A stretch of 26,325 nt of DNA from Nemertoderma westbladi. Its lineage: Eukaryota > Xenacoelomorpha > Nemertodermatida > Nemertodermatidae. The stretch lies in contig JAUCBJ010005779.1 in the NCBI GenBank assembly GCA_032718475.1, positions 1 through 26,325 of the forward strand, written 5' to 3'. Position numbers and translations under genes: made by a program. Positions 1-10,187 of the stretch are shown piece by piece; within the stretch, counting starts at the first letter, position 1, and every line of letters starts with the position of its first letter. The notes under the pieces are model-generated. The model saw only the letters and a program-made list of their open reading frames with translations. It ran no database searches and was not told where the DNA came from.

Positions 1-32
1 TATATTTATAGGCAAAGCTAAACAAGAGTACA

Positions 33-102
33 CCAACAGTACACTGTTGGTTGTAATAAAGCGTAAACCAACAGTACACTGTTGGTTGTAATAAAGAGTA
101 AA
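33..102. repeat. two copies of a 35-bp repeat with an 18-bp palindrome
   Basis: CCAACAGTACACTGTTGG occurs at 33-50 and 68-85. Each copy has perfect 8-bp arms around a 2-base centre and is followed by ttgtaataaag. The period is 35 bp. No neighbouring coding sequence explains it; it may be the edge of a larger element to the left. Confidence 0.75.
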
Positions 103-1268
103 TTCCTAACAAAAATCAATATAACTAAATAGGGTAAATTAATTTGCGCCAGGTCAAATTAAAATAACTAAAATTAATTTCCCGCCAGACAGAGTTGCCT
201 TTAAGTAGTGTAAATAAATATTAAATGTCAAAGGATATTACTTCTGATTGGTCAATTCCTTAACTACCGTAATTGATTGGCTTAAAAGTAAAGCGCAAGG
301 CAAAAAACCCTAACTCAAGGATAGGGTTATTTGGTCGACAGAGTTAACAAGGCAAAGCACCCTATATGGTCGAATTTAGCTATGGGGTGTTTTGCCTCGA
401 AGCTGTTGATTTAAGATGTTGCCATGGGGTGTTTTAAGATTGAAAAAGTCCGATTTCGTGAAAGGAACACCCCACTTTTCTTAGTTTCATTGAAAAGAGC
501 GTGTCAAGTTACCCCAATTGGTCAAATAAAATTTTTTTTGAAAATTTTGAGATAAGGTGTATTGCCAAACAACGGCAGTAGCATTACTCAAAAGTTTACA
601 AATCAAAATCCGATCCAAAACCAAAACTTATCTAAAACCCAAAGCCATCTCATTATGATATATTTCTAAAGCCATCTCAGTAATATTTATCATAAACATT
701 TTTACAAATATTGCATATTTTAATTTTTTACACTTATTAAAATCTAACCATACACATTATAATGTTTAAACTAGCCTCATGAGATTTATACAATGTACAA
801 ACTATTCCATTTTATTGTATAATGTAAGAATTGTCCCATTTTATTTTGTATTTAATTAATAGATTGTTTGATTTTAATGTATATGGTATAGATTGTTAGA
901 CGATAGTCAAACCTTTTTATTTAAAGACCCTTTGTTATTTTATTTAAACTCATTATCATAATATTGTTCATGTTTTATTTTATTTGCGGGAGGCCTGTGC
1001 ATACATTACAAAAAAATGAGTTGCGATGGTGTATCTATAATGTTCAAAATGTAAATTAATATTAATATTAATTAATATAATATATTATTATATAATAATA
1101 ATATAAATTGGACTATTTTGCAATACTAACTCTCAATTCTCCTCAACAATACTCTCACTTCCCTTGTATTACCATAATGTACTCAGTATGATATAGTAAT
1201 TGTATAGTGCATGTTGTGTCATATATATCTGTTTTGTGTTATGTGCGCAAATCGCGCTTAATAAATCG

Positions 1269-1307
1269 CATAAATTCCTTGGTTGTATCAAAACCAAGGA
1301 ATTTATG
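1269..1307. repeat. perfect 16-bp inverted repeat with 7-base loop
   Basis: The left arm CATAAATTCCTTGGTT (1269-1284) and its exact complement (1292-1307) flank the loop gtatcaa. Either transcribed strand would form a strong hairpin. No gene is adjacent. Confidence 0.85.
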
Positions 1308-1340
1308 TTCGCACTTGCAGTTTTAGTGCCATACAATGCG

Positions 1341-1408
1341 CATCGGTGCACATAGCGCATTAACGGACCAACACATCGGTGCGCATAGCGCATTAACGGA
1401 CCAACACA
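1341..1408. repeat. 33-bp direct repeat, two copies
   Basis: The block beginning catcggtgc, containing atagcgcattaacggacc and ending aaca, is present at 1341 and again at 1374 with one visible substitution (cacat versus gcgcat). A short local duplication. Confidence 0.8.
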
Positions 1409-1707
1409 TGGATTTGCTCCCGCGTTTATCGTGTTACCGTTTGCCCACCGGGCCGTGGCAGCTAGGATGGCATCTCTAGAGTCAGCTAAGAATAGGAGGT
1501 AATCTACTGTACGAATGAAAGAACTACGATTCTGCCAATGACTGTTGCTGCATATTTAATAAAGGCCACCATGTCGAAAATAAATTAAAAGAGAAAAGGG
1601 CTGACCGGCTGGGCAATAAATTGAAAGATTTTAGATTGGGGAATCTACAAATCTACTTGAAATGTTTGACTAGACAATTTTGTTAGGTCACGTTTTTTTG
1701 GCCTACC

Positions 1708-1812
1708 GTTCCTTACTGAAACATCCTAGAATGGTTTTAGGTTAGAGTTTAGATTCCATACTGAACCATCATAGAATGGTTTTAGGTTAGAGTTTAGATT
1801 CCCTGAACCAAC
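1708..1812. repeat. 44-bp repeat abutting an ACSS3 splice donor
   Basis: About 2.4 copies of a roughly 44-bp unit, including the identical stretch agaatggttttaggttagag, start immediately next to exon 1813-1988. Read on the minus strand, copy 1 begins with the donor itself (GTTGGTTCAG), copy 2 with GATGGTTCAG and a partial copy 3 with GATGTTTCAG. Confidence 0.75.
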
Positions 1813-1988
1813 CTTGAAGGGTTTTGAATTAGCAAGAGCAGCTAAAGTATTTCTAGACGTTTTCCCACTCCGTGTTTTCGGCAGTTTGTCTACAATAACA
1901 ACGTGTTTGAAGGCGGCTACAGGACCAACTGATCTCCTAACGGCCTCAACTATTTCAGCAGAAATGGCCTTCTTGTCTTTATTAACCC
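1813..1988 (-). CDS. ACSS3: ACSS3 exon f (catalytic-lysine A10 motif)
   Basis: The exon is 176 nt: two bases completing glycine, then 58 codons, ending in phase 0. The acceptor is aaatattccag|GGGTT and the donor TTCAAG|GTTGGT. It encodes VNKDKKAISAEIVEAVRRSV then GPVAAFKHVVIVDKLPKTRSGK, and ends ANSKPFK. LPKTRSGK is the A10 motif; its final lysine is the residue that drives adenylation and is the usual acetylation target in ACS enzymes (family knowledge). The residues after it are TSR, where the family usually has an aliphatic residue followed by xR. A final short exon is still missing. Confidence 0.92.
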
Positions 1989-2045
1989 CTGGAATATTTA
2001 AAATTTAATTATTAAATAATCAGTTTAAAAACTTAGAATGGTCCA

Positions 2046-2318
2046 AGGTTCCACCTTGGTGTAGTGGTTGCATTGAATTCACATCTCCCGTAGGTCGTGT
2101 GTTCGATCCTCACATGGGCCAGGGCAGTTTTCGTTTCGGCACGAATGCTTTAAAGGGACCAGGGCGCATCTCTGCCTTGCATCCTTAAGTGGTAGCTAAA
2201 TGAGTACAGGAGTTTCCTCTGGATAGTAAAGCTCTGGGGGGACCGCACTGGAAATAGACTTTGTGCGTAATCCCTGGCCAAGCGGACGAAGAAAATTTAC
2301 TTTTACTTTACTTTAAGC
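2046..2318 (+). mobile_element. tRNA-derived SINE
   Basis: The head contains a pol III A box (TGGTGTAGTGGTTGC) and a B box (GTGTTCGATCC) at tRNA-like spacing. The T arm is nearly paired, but the anticodon arm is not a functional tRNA. A body of about 200 bp follows, ending in a simple TTTACTTTTACTTTACTTT-type tail. This architecture is typical of an animal SINE. The family was not identified. Confidence 0.7.
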
Positions 2319-2335
2319 AGGTTAAAAACTTAAAT

Positions 2336-2476
2336 AGCAGCTACTTGGTCTAGTGGTGACATAACTGGGCTTCGAATAAGTTGACCCTCGTCCAGTCCCT
2401 AGGCTGAGTGCTTTAAATGCTACGACCTGACCAAACCCAGACTTTCATCCTTGACTGGGCAATAAATGGGAACCAA
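2336..2476 (+). mobile_element. second tRNA-like SINE head, degenerate
   Basis: An A-box-like TGGTCTAGTGGTGAC is followed about 35 bases later by a weak B-box-like ctcgtccagtccc. It lies directly downstream of the SINE tail and runs into the 12-bp array. It could be a second SINE or a tRNA-derived relic. Confidence 0.4.
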
Positions 2477-2708
2477 GGAGCTACGATAGGAGCAAATATA
2501 GGTGCTAAGATAGGAGCTACGATAGGAGCTAAGATAGGAGCTACGATAGGAGCAAATATAGGAGCTAAGATAGGAGCTACGATAGGAGAAAATATAGGTG
2601 CTAAGATAGGAGCTACGATAGGAGCAAATATAGGAGCTAAGATAGGAGCAAATATAGGTGCTAAGATAGGAGCAAATATAGGAGCTAAGATAGGAGTTAT
2701 GATACGAG
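2477..2708. repeat. 12-bp tandem array (ATAGGAGCTANG), about 19 copies
   Basis: Units of 12 bases differ mainly at the last four (ctaag, ctacg, caaat). Because 12 is a multiple of three and the unit lacks stops, it yields long open frames on both strands (IGAK/IGAT/IGAN repeats on plus; SYLS/SYIC on minus). There is no sign of a gene. From 2709 to 2910 is unassigned AT-rich sequence. Confidence 0.85.
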
Positions 2709-2910
2709 ACTGATTGGGAAACAGATTGGATGACTTTACTGTGGAAGAAAACCCATGGTGGTGAACGGGTATTCTCTGGCTTAAAAGAGTCTAAAAGATT
2801 CTCCAATTCAATAGAATTGAAAATACCTCAAATAGTATCGACTTACTCAATCTCAACTTGAAGGTAATTTCTAGTCTTTGACGTATATCTTGATTACTTG
2901 ACATATAATT

Positions 2911-5900
2911 AATGGAGTGGAGCAGTGGAGCAGTAGTGGAGCAGTACACATGTGGAGCAGTACACATGTGGAGCAGTGCACCTGTGGAGCAGTGCGCCTG
3001 TGGAGCAGTACACATGTGGTGCAGTACACATGTGGAGCAGTGCGCCTGTGGAGCAGTACACATGTGGAGCAGTACACATGTGGAGCAGTACACATGTGGA
3101 GCAGTGCGCCTATGGAGCAGTACACATGTGGAGCAGTGCGCCTTTCGAGCAGTACACATGTGAAGCAGTACACATGTGGAGCAGTACACATGTGGAGCAG
3201 TGTGCCTGTGGAGCAGTACACATGTGGAGCAGTGCGCCTGTGGAGCAGTACACATGTGGAGCAGTACACATGTGGAGCAGTGCGCCTATGGAGCAGTACA
3301 CATGAGGAGCAGTACACATGTGGATCAGTACACATGTGGAGCAGTACACATGTGGAGCAGTACACATGTGGAGCAGTACACATGTGGAGCAGTGCGCCTG
3401 CGGAGCAGTACACATGTGGAGCAGTACACATGTGGAGCAGTGCGCCTGTGGAGCAGTACACATGTGGGGCAGTACACATGTGGAGCAGTACACATGTGGA
3501 GCAGTACACATGTGGAGCAGTACACATGTGGAGCAGTACACATGTGGAGCAGTACACATGTGGAGCAGTACACATGTGGAGCAGTACACATGTGGAGCAG
3601 TACACATGTGGAGCAGTAACCATGTGGATCAGTATACATGTGGAGCAGTACACATGTGGAACAGTACACATGTGGAGCAGTGCACCTGTGGAGCAGTACA
3701 CATGTGGGGCAGTACACATGTGGAGCAGTACACATGTGGAGCAGTACACATGTGGGGCAGTACACATGTGGAGCAGTACACATGTGGAGCAGTACACATG
3801 TGGAGCAGTACACATGTGGAGCAGTACACATGTGGAGCAGTACACATGTGGAGCAGTACACATGTGGAGCAGTACACATGTGGAGCAGTGCGCCTGTGGA
3901 GCAGTACACATGTGGGGCTGTACACATGTGGGGCAGTACACATGTGGAGCAGTACACATGTGGAGCAGTACACATGTGGAGCAGTACACATGTGGAGCAG
4001 AAAACATGTGGAGCAGTACATATGTGGAGCAGTACACATGTGGAGCAGTACACATGTGGAGCAGTACACATGTGGAGCAGTACACATGTGGAGCAGTACA
4101 CATGTGGAGCAGTACACATGTGGAGCATTACACATGTGGAGCAGTACACATGTGGAGCAGTACACATGTGGAGCAGTACACATGTGGAGCAATGCGCCTG
4201 TGGAGCAGTACATATGTGGAGCAATGCGCCTGTGGAGCAGTACACATGTGGAGCAGTGCGCCTGTGGAGCATTACGCCTGTGGAGCAGTACACATGTGGA
4301 GCAGTACACATGTGGAGCAGTACACATGTGGAGTAGTACACATGTGGAGCAGTACACATGTGGAGCAGTACACATGTAGAGCAGTACACATGTGGAGCAG
4401 TGCGCCTGTGGAGCAGTACGCCTGTGGAGCAGTCCGCCTGTGGAGCAGTATACACATGTGGAGCAGTACACATGTGGAGCAGTACACATGTGGAGCATTA
4501 CACATGTAGAGCAGTACACATGTGGAGCAGTACACATGTGGAGCAGTACACATGTGGAGCAGTACACATGTGGAGCAGTACACCTGTGGAGCAGTGCGTC
4601 TGTGGAGCAGTACACATGTGGAGCAGTACACATGTGGAGCAGTACACATGTGAAGCAGTACACATGTGGAGCAGTGCACATGTGGACCAGTACACATGTG
4701 GAGCAGTGCGCTGTGGAGCAGTACATATGTGGAGCAGTACACATGTGGAGCAGTACACATGTGGAGCAGTACACATGTGGAGCAGTGCGCCAGTGGAGCA
4801 GTACACAAGTGGAGCAGTACACATGTGGAGCAGTACACATGTGGAGCAGTACACATGTGGAGCAGTACACATGTGGAGCAGTACACATGTAGAGCAGTAC
4901 ATATGTGGAGCAGTACACATGTGGAGCAGTACACATGTGGAGCAGTACACATGTGGAGCAGTACACATGTGGAGCAGTGCGCCTGTGGAGCAGTACACAT
5001 GTGGAGCAGTACGCCGGTGGAGCAGTACACATGTGGAGCAGTACACATGTGGAGCAGTACACATGTGGAGCAGTACACATGTGGAGCAGTACACATGTGG
5101 AGCAGTACACATGTGGAGCAGTACACATGTGGAGCAGTACACATGTGGAGCAGTACACATGTGGAGCAGTACACATGTGGAGCAGTACACATGTGGAGCA
5201 GTACACATGTGGAGCAGTACACATGTGGAGCAGTACACATGTGGAGCAGTACACATGTGGAGCAGTACACATGTGAAGCAGTACACATGTGGAGCAGTGC
5301 ACATGTGGAGCAGTACACATGTAGAGCAGTGCGCCTGTGGAGCAGTACACATGTGGAGCAGTACACATGTAGAGCAGCACACATGTGGAGCAGTACACAT
5401 GTGGAGCAGTGCGCCTGTGGAGTAGTACACAAGTGGATCAGTACACATGTGGAGCAGTGCACATGTGGAGCAGTACACATGTAGAGCAGTGCGCCTGTGG
5501 AGCAGTACACATGTGGAGCAGTACACATGTAGAGCAGCACACATGTGGAGCAGTACACATGTGGAGCAGTGCGCCTGTAGAGCAGTACACAAGTGGAGCA
5601 GTACACATGTGGAGCAGTACACATGTGGAGCAGTACACATGTGGAGCAGTACACATGTGGAGCAGTACACATGTGGAGCAGTACACTTGTGGAGCAGTAC
5701 GCCTGTGGAGCAATGCGCCTGTGGAGCAGTACACATGTGGAGCAGTACACATGTGGAGCAGTACACATGTGGAGCAGTACACATGTGAAGCAGTACACAT
5801 GTGGAGCAGTGCACATGTGGAGCAGTACACATGTGGAGCAGTGCGCCTGTGGAGCAGTACACATGTGGAGCAGTACACATGTGGAGCAGTGCGCCTGTGG

Positions 5901-6016
5901 AGCAGTACACAAGTGGAGCAGTACACATGTGGAGCAGTACACATGTGGAGCAGTACACATGTGGAGCAGTACACATGTGGAGCAGTACACATGTGGAGCA
6001 GTACACATGTGGAGCA
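2911..6016. repeat. 16-bp satellite array, about 190 copies
   Basis: The unit is GTGGAGCAGTACACAT, with a common variant in which acacat becomes gcgcct and rarer single-base variants. Each standard unit contains the palindrome CACATGTG across the junction. The unit has no stop codon in any frame and 16 is not a multiple of three, so all six frames stay open for hundreds of codons (VEQYTCGAVHMWSSTH every 48 bases on plus). These frames are not evidence of protein coding. Larger blocks are duplicated inside the array: the segment starting at 5297 recurs at 5457, ten units on. The array lies inside an ACSS3 intron. Confidence 0.95.
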
Positions 6017-7530
6017 GATACAACCCACTTTACCAGGTAGGCGCATCTATAATCGGGAGAGCTATCTTTCTGAAATATTTATAAATCTTTCTGTAATGCA
6101 ATTCTTGGCAATATTACTGAAATTATTTGTCCACCAATACCACTGGTTATTATTGTTAGAGTAGAGTAAGATGGTTGCCAAGCAACCATTACCACAAGGC
6201 CAGTAATGGGTACAGCATATATGTATGTAATATACGGAACATGAATATTATTATAATATTACTGCAATAATTTGTATTGGTAGAAACAACCAAATGTATT
6301 TTTTTATGTGTATTTATGTATCCAAAAAAAGGCGTTGGTACACGATATACTGTACAACTGATACACAATACTACTAACTGCACACTACACTAATACGATA
6401 CCTCAAAAAAAAATTACTAATTTACTTTACTTATTTACTGGTTTAAAAAATATAGTAATATAATAATTTATACTGTTGGTAGTGATAGAATTAACAAATT
6501 TAATTTTATATAACTATATTTTTGGGCATTCCGTTACTAATAACTAAATAACACAGGTTCAGTATGGGCGGAGTAGAAGTCAATTTGCAGTTTATTTCTT
6601 ACGCAAAGGAAATTTCAGTATTACGTGCTAAAAGTAGTCCAGTAATTCACAGTGAAAAATAAATGTATGGGTGTTAGTTAAAGTATAGTAGCTTTACTTG
6701 TTCAATTTCTAATAAAAATTAATTGGAATATAGTTCAGGGTTATTAGCGTTTCTCGCCGCCAACTTAATGGGTAAACAACCGATGTTAATCCATGACTAC
6801 ATACAGTACATACTGTATTATTCCATAAATATTATTTATAACAGAATTATTATAGCCAACGTATCACTTACACTCACGACACCTTTCAGAAATAAATATT
6901 TGACCTTTTCTTTCCACAAATACATGGATGTAAGTGAAACAAAACCCATCTTCCTAAAAATTGCAGCATTCACGTTCAATTCCGCAAAAATTTGAAAATT
7001 TATTTACGTTCAAATAATTGGATGTATTATAATACAAACAACAGAATGTCGGAAGTTAAAAAGTGATTTGTTGAGTTTATGGTATATAGGCCGACTGGTA
7101 CTATCAAACCTACAACTGCTCCGCTCCCAATTGTAAAAAAAATTATAGTATTGAAGGTGATAATGTAATAAAAGTATTATTTAAGTCACATTATAACGGC
7201 TACTCCCATGGGGCCTACAATATTATTATTATTATTTTTTATCACCATCCACCCCCCAGACTAATCCCTGGCTACGCCCCCGGTGGTAGTGTGTAGGACT
7301 GAAGGGCTACTACGCTTCAAGTATTATTCACCGAGGCGGGAGATATTAATTCGCGGAAAATGAGACTTGCATCCCCCCATCTCCCCCCACACTACTTCCT
7401 CAACATGTAGGCTTACACATAGTACAACACATTTAATAATTATTAGCTAGATCCAACAGAAAAATGTTATATGCTTAAATAAGTGGAATACAGTATTTAG
7501 TTTGTTGGAATAGCACATGAATAGTTTGAA
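6017..7530. other. AT-rich intron, no gene seen
   Basis: Simple AT-rich sequence with an ATT microsatellite near 7220-7240, a perfect 8+3+8 palindrome at 6171-6189 (ATGGTTGC CAA GCAACCAT), and a C-rich patch at 7247-7395 that looks like the end of a mobile element but was not identified. The promoter of the nested gene must lie in its right-hand part; no convincing TATA box was seen. Confidence 0.5.
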
Positions 7531-8229
7531 ATGCCCGCCATCATGGATCCTTTAGATATGGAAATCGATAATCTAGAGCGTGAAGGGAAGCGAAAACCGA
7601 AACCCAAGGAATGTCCGGCCATCGTCGTTGATATCGACATAGACTTCAACCTGAAATCGATAAAAGACCATCCGGTCTACGACGAGATAGGGAACATGAT
7701 CCCGTTCGAACATCTGTACCGGAAGCAGAAGACCATCGTCGTATTCGTGCGTCACTTCCTGTGCTACGTGACGCGGGATTACGTCACGGATTGGGCGCGG
7801 GTCAGCCAACGCGCTCTGGACGACGCCTCGACGCGGCTGGTGCTGGTCGGCTGCGCCCCCTACCGGCACATCCGGGGATTCAAGCAGACCACGGGGTTCC
7901 CCTACCAGGTCGTCTGCGACCCGGAGCGAACCATCTACAAGGGCCTCGGAATGATAGAACGACTCGACGCCGGTTGGGGATCGAAACACGTGAAATCCAG
8001 CAACTTGTTCGGGACAGTAAAGACTCTGTGGTGGGGAATGAAGAGTCTGGAGTACCAGGGGGACCTCAAACAGCAGGGGGGTCAGTATATTCTCGGACCA
8101 AACAGTGACGTCACATGGTACCACATAGATACAAAGTCACACGACCACGCGCCAATCAACTTAATATTAGCGAAAGCCGGCGTGGAACAGGTTAACTTTG
8201 AAGGCGACACAGGGGTTATGAATTTTTAA
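7531..8229 (+). CDS. PRXL2C: PRXL2C-like (AAED1) thioredoxin-fold protein, intronless
   Basis: A complete 232-residue frame with no intron, on the strand opposite ACSS3 and wholly inside an ACSS3 intron. It resembles peroxiredoxin-like 2C (AhpC/TSA domain containing 1), a thioredoxin-fold family implicated in redox and glycolytic signalling, probably cytosolic. Visible motifs: VVFVRHFLCYV (70-80) with Cys78 at the peroxidatic position, VLVGCAPYRHI (104-114), the CDPERTIYKGLGM block (129-141), and QGDLKQQGGQYILGP (176-190), followed by a C-terminal DHAPIN and VNF. The N-terminal 30 residues are charged and not conserved. A second ATG at 7543 (Met5) has the better Kozak context (A at -3, G at +4), so the start may be there. 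The coding part is clearly GC-richer than its AT-rich surroundings. The position three after Cys78 is Thr81; I recall a second cysteine there in vertebrate members. Confidence 0.85.
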   Translation: MPAIMDPLDMEIDNLEREGKRKPKPKECPAIVVDIDIDFNLKSIKDHPVYDEIGNMIPFEHLYRKQKTIVVFVRHFLCYVTRDYVTDWARVSQRALDDASTRLVLVGCAPYRHIRGFKQTTGFPYQVVCDPERTIYKGLGMIERLDAGWGSKHVKSSNLFGTVKTLWWGMKSLEYQGDLKQQGGQYILGPNSDVTWYHIDTKSHDHAPINLILAKAGVEQVNFEGDTGVMNF

Positions 8230-9158
8230 AAAGTAATTTATTTTCGGTACCAAAAATATTACCATTCCCACACCAAATGTAACATATTATTGGGTTGTTA
8301 AGAAAATATTTACATATAGGAAAATCCACAAAATAAAAGTGGAATAACATTAATTTTATTATTGGCGTGTAAAATTTTCAACTATTTTTGGCCTAGTTTA
8401 TATGACGCCAATTAAAAAGCTATTTCCGAATTGATTTATAAAATATTGCAATAAAATTAATCTATAGTACATAGCGGAGGAAGATGTATCCGATAGTGGT
8501 TAGACTAGTGAGTGAGTGAAACTGTTGTAGTCTTACCAGTTATATTGTCCGTTATCTGTTTGTGTATGTCTGTCTGTAGCCAAGGCCATTTATTAAACGC
8601 GTCCCATTCCAATAATAACCATATAATATATCCTTGCATTGAAATTTTGGTCCGTGAAATAAATATAGCTTTCAGTTCCGCACGAACAATGGACCGCGAA
8701 CAGCGCTGATACTTTGTTAGTAAACTTAGTAACTCAAGGATAGCTTGTTTGGAGGTGTTTTACAAACTTGGTATTTATAATACGAATATAAAGCCAAGGA
8801 AATTGTCTTATTTTATAAATGTGTCGGTTTGAACTATTTAGTTTAATTTAATATGTTGTATTTGTTTATTGAAGGGTAATCAATCATAATTAATTAATTA
8901 TAAAGATACATTTTAAGTATCATTATTTATTTATTATTATAAGTATATTGAGTAACAATTAATTACAATGTTGCATTAGTAGCTGAAAAATCAGAGTATT
9001 TAAAACGTAAGTGTAATAATATACCGTATTTATTTGAATAAACGTAAAATGACTTAAAAACGTTTATAAATTTGCCCAAAAGCGGGAATTGGTCTTATAT
9101 TAGAGTAAATACGGTAAACTAGTGATGATTATTACTGCTGTCGCTCTATAATACTAAC
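8230..9158. other. 3' UTR of nested gene, then AT-rich intron
   Basis: The first 110 bases or so probably form the 3' UTR of the PRXL2C-like gene. The rest is AT-rich. A 65-codon frame at 8512-8709 has no recognisable features and is not called. Confidence 0.45.
8332..8337 (+). promoter_or_regulatory. polyadenylation signal AATAAA
   Basis: AATAAA about 105 bases after the stop codon of the PRXL2C-like gene, on the same strand. The spacing fits a short 3' UTR. The region is AT-rich, so a chance match is possible. Another near-match lies close to 8450. Confidence 0.5.
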
Positions 9159-9258
9159 CGGTTTTTAAAACCACTATTCCAAGAGGTATGTGACCCTTCA
9201 GCTTATCTTCAATCGCTATGGCGACGCACTCCGCAAGATCACCTTGTTCAAGCATTCC
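9159..9258 (-). CDS. ACSS3: ACSS3 exon e (C-terminal lid, KGH motif)
   Basis: The exon is 100 nt: 33 codons plus one base. The acceptor is cttgtttttag|GGAATG and the donor ACCG|GTTAGT. It encodes GMLEQGDLAECVAIAIEDKL followed by KGHIPLGIVVLKT, with the last G joining GG of the next exon to make glycine. The pattern of alternating acidic residues, then DxLKGHxPL, is the lid domain of ACSS-type enzymes. The donor GTTAGT is GT but off consensus at +3. A plus-strand open frame overlapping it is a shadow. Confidence 0.9.
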
Positions 9259-10187
9259 CTAAAAACAAGTGCAAACAAAGCAGCAATATACGAGTTGTTT
9301 ACAATTATTGTCCTAATCGCCCTACTCAGGGATCCGTCCTACTCGGTTCAGGTCAGGTATTCTGGGTCATTGATCAAGAAAACTTGCCACCTTCAAGCCA
9401 AGCAGCATATAGGATGTGCCACCTGTGGCTGCATAGACCCCTCTTACTAGGGCAAATCTGGTCGTGTAACTAAACTAGGACCCCCTTCGTTTTGGGATAA
9501 GGACGCCCTTGGTCCTGGATTAAGGACCCACATACTTGGCTGCAGGGGTACATGGCCTGGCCCTGCAGCTACCTGGGTATCTACCAATGGCTGGTCAGGA
9601 GTAGAGTGTTCTCATGTCCACTCTGATGTCCACTGAGTGCACTTCACTGCGACCTGCACCTGGCAGCAAGGGTACAGGGCATGACCCAGCAGATGAGCTG
9701 CAACAGCCAATGGTGGGTCATGTACGCCAGAGTAGATATGGGTGATGGGCCTCATATCTGACTCCACTGCGACACCCACCCTGTGGAATGGCAAACCAGG
9801 GTGTGATATTTACCCCGAGAGCTGACTCGGCAAAAAAGCACCCCCCAACCCCCACTATGGATTACATTAGCAATGGGGAGGTCCGGCCACTAGAGGCCAG
9901 TGGAATTACCGGACACAATCGGCCTCACAGGCGTCAGTTAACTCCTGACCGGCTGCCTGTCTCACCCCCTACTGGAGAGAGAGTGGCCAACAATTCTGTG
10001 AGTCTCTTTCCGAATGGAGTTGAATTGGTCTATTGATGAATCCAACTGCACATGCAGCATAAGACAAAATAGACCAAATCTCTAACCGCATCATCCGTTG
10101 CCACTTCTCATGTTCTGGAAGACTGGCTAAGAAGTTTTCTAAGGTGGTTCTGATTGTGTGCTATTCTCCAACTAGTGTTCCCCTGTA

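Larger units (their letters stand above)
1..1707. other. AT-rich ACSS3 intron sequence, no gene seen
   Basis: Presumed last intron of ACSS3. Both strands were scanned for the expected final exon (a TIEDP-like stretch before a stop) and it was not seen. Content is AT-rich with short palindromic and tandem motifs listed separately. There is an inverted repeat around 307-331 (aaccctaa ... ttagggtt type) and a run of TAT/ATT microsatellite-like sequence around 1060-1110. Confidence 0.6.

Noticed and set aside
2417-2806. Repetitive frames encoding IGAK-type or SYLS/SYIC-type repeats
   Set aside because: Explained by the 12-bp tandem array; no domain, signal or flanking gene structure supports a protein.
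2871-6164. Very long open frames on both strands (up to about 590 codons) rich in Cys, His and Trp
   Set aside because: They are read-through of a 16-bp satellite with no stop codon in any frame; all six frames are open, and the residues repeat every 16 codons.
7573-8124. Minus-strand 183-codon and plus-strand 115-codon frames
   Set aside because: Shadows of the PRXL2C-like gene in other frames, open because of its GC-rich codon use.
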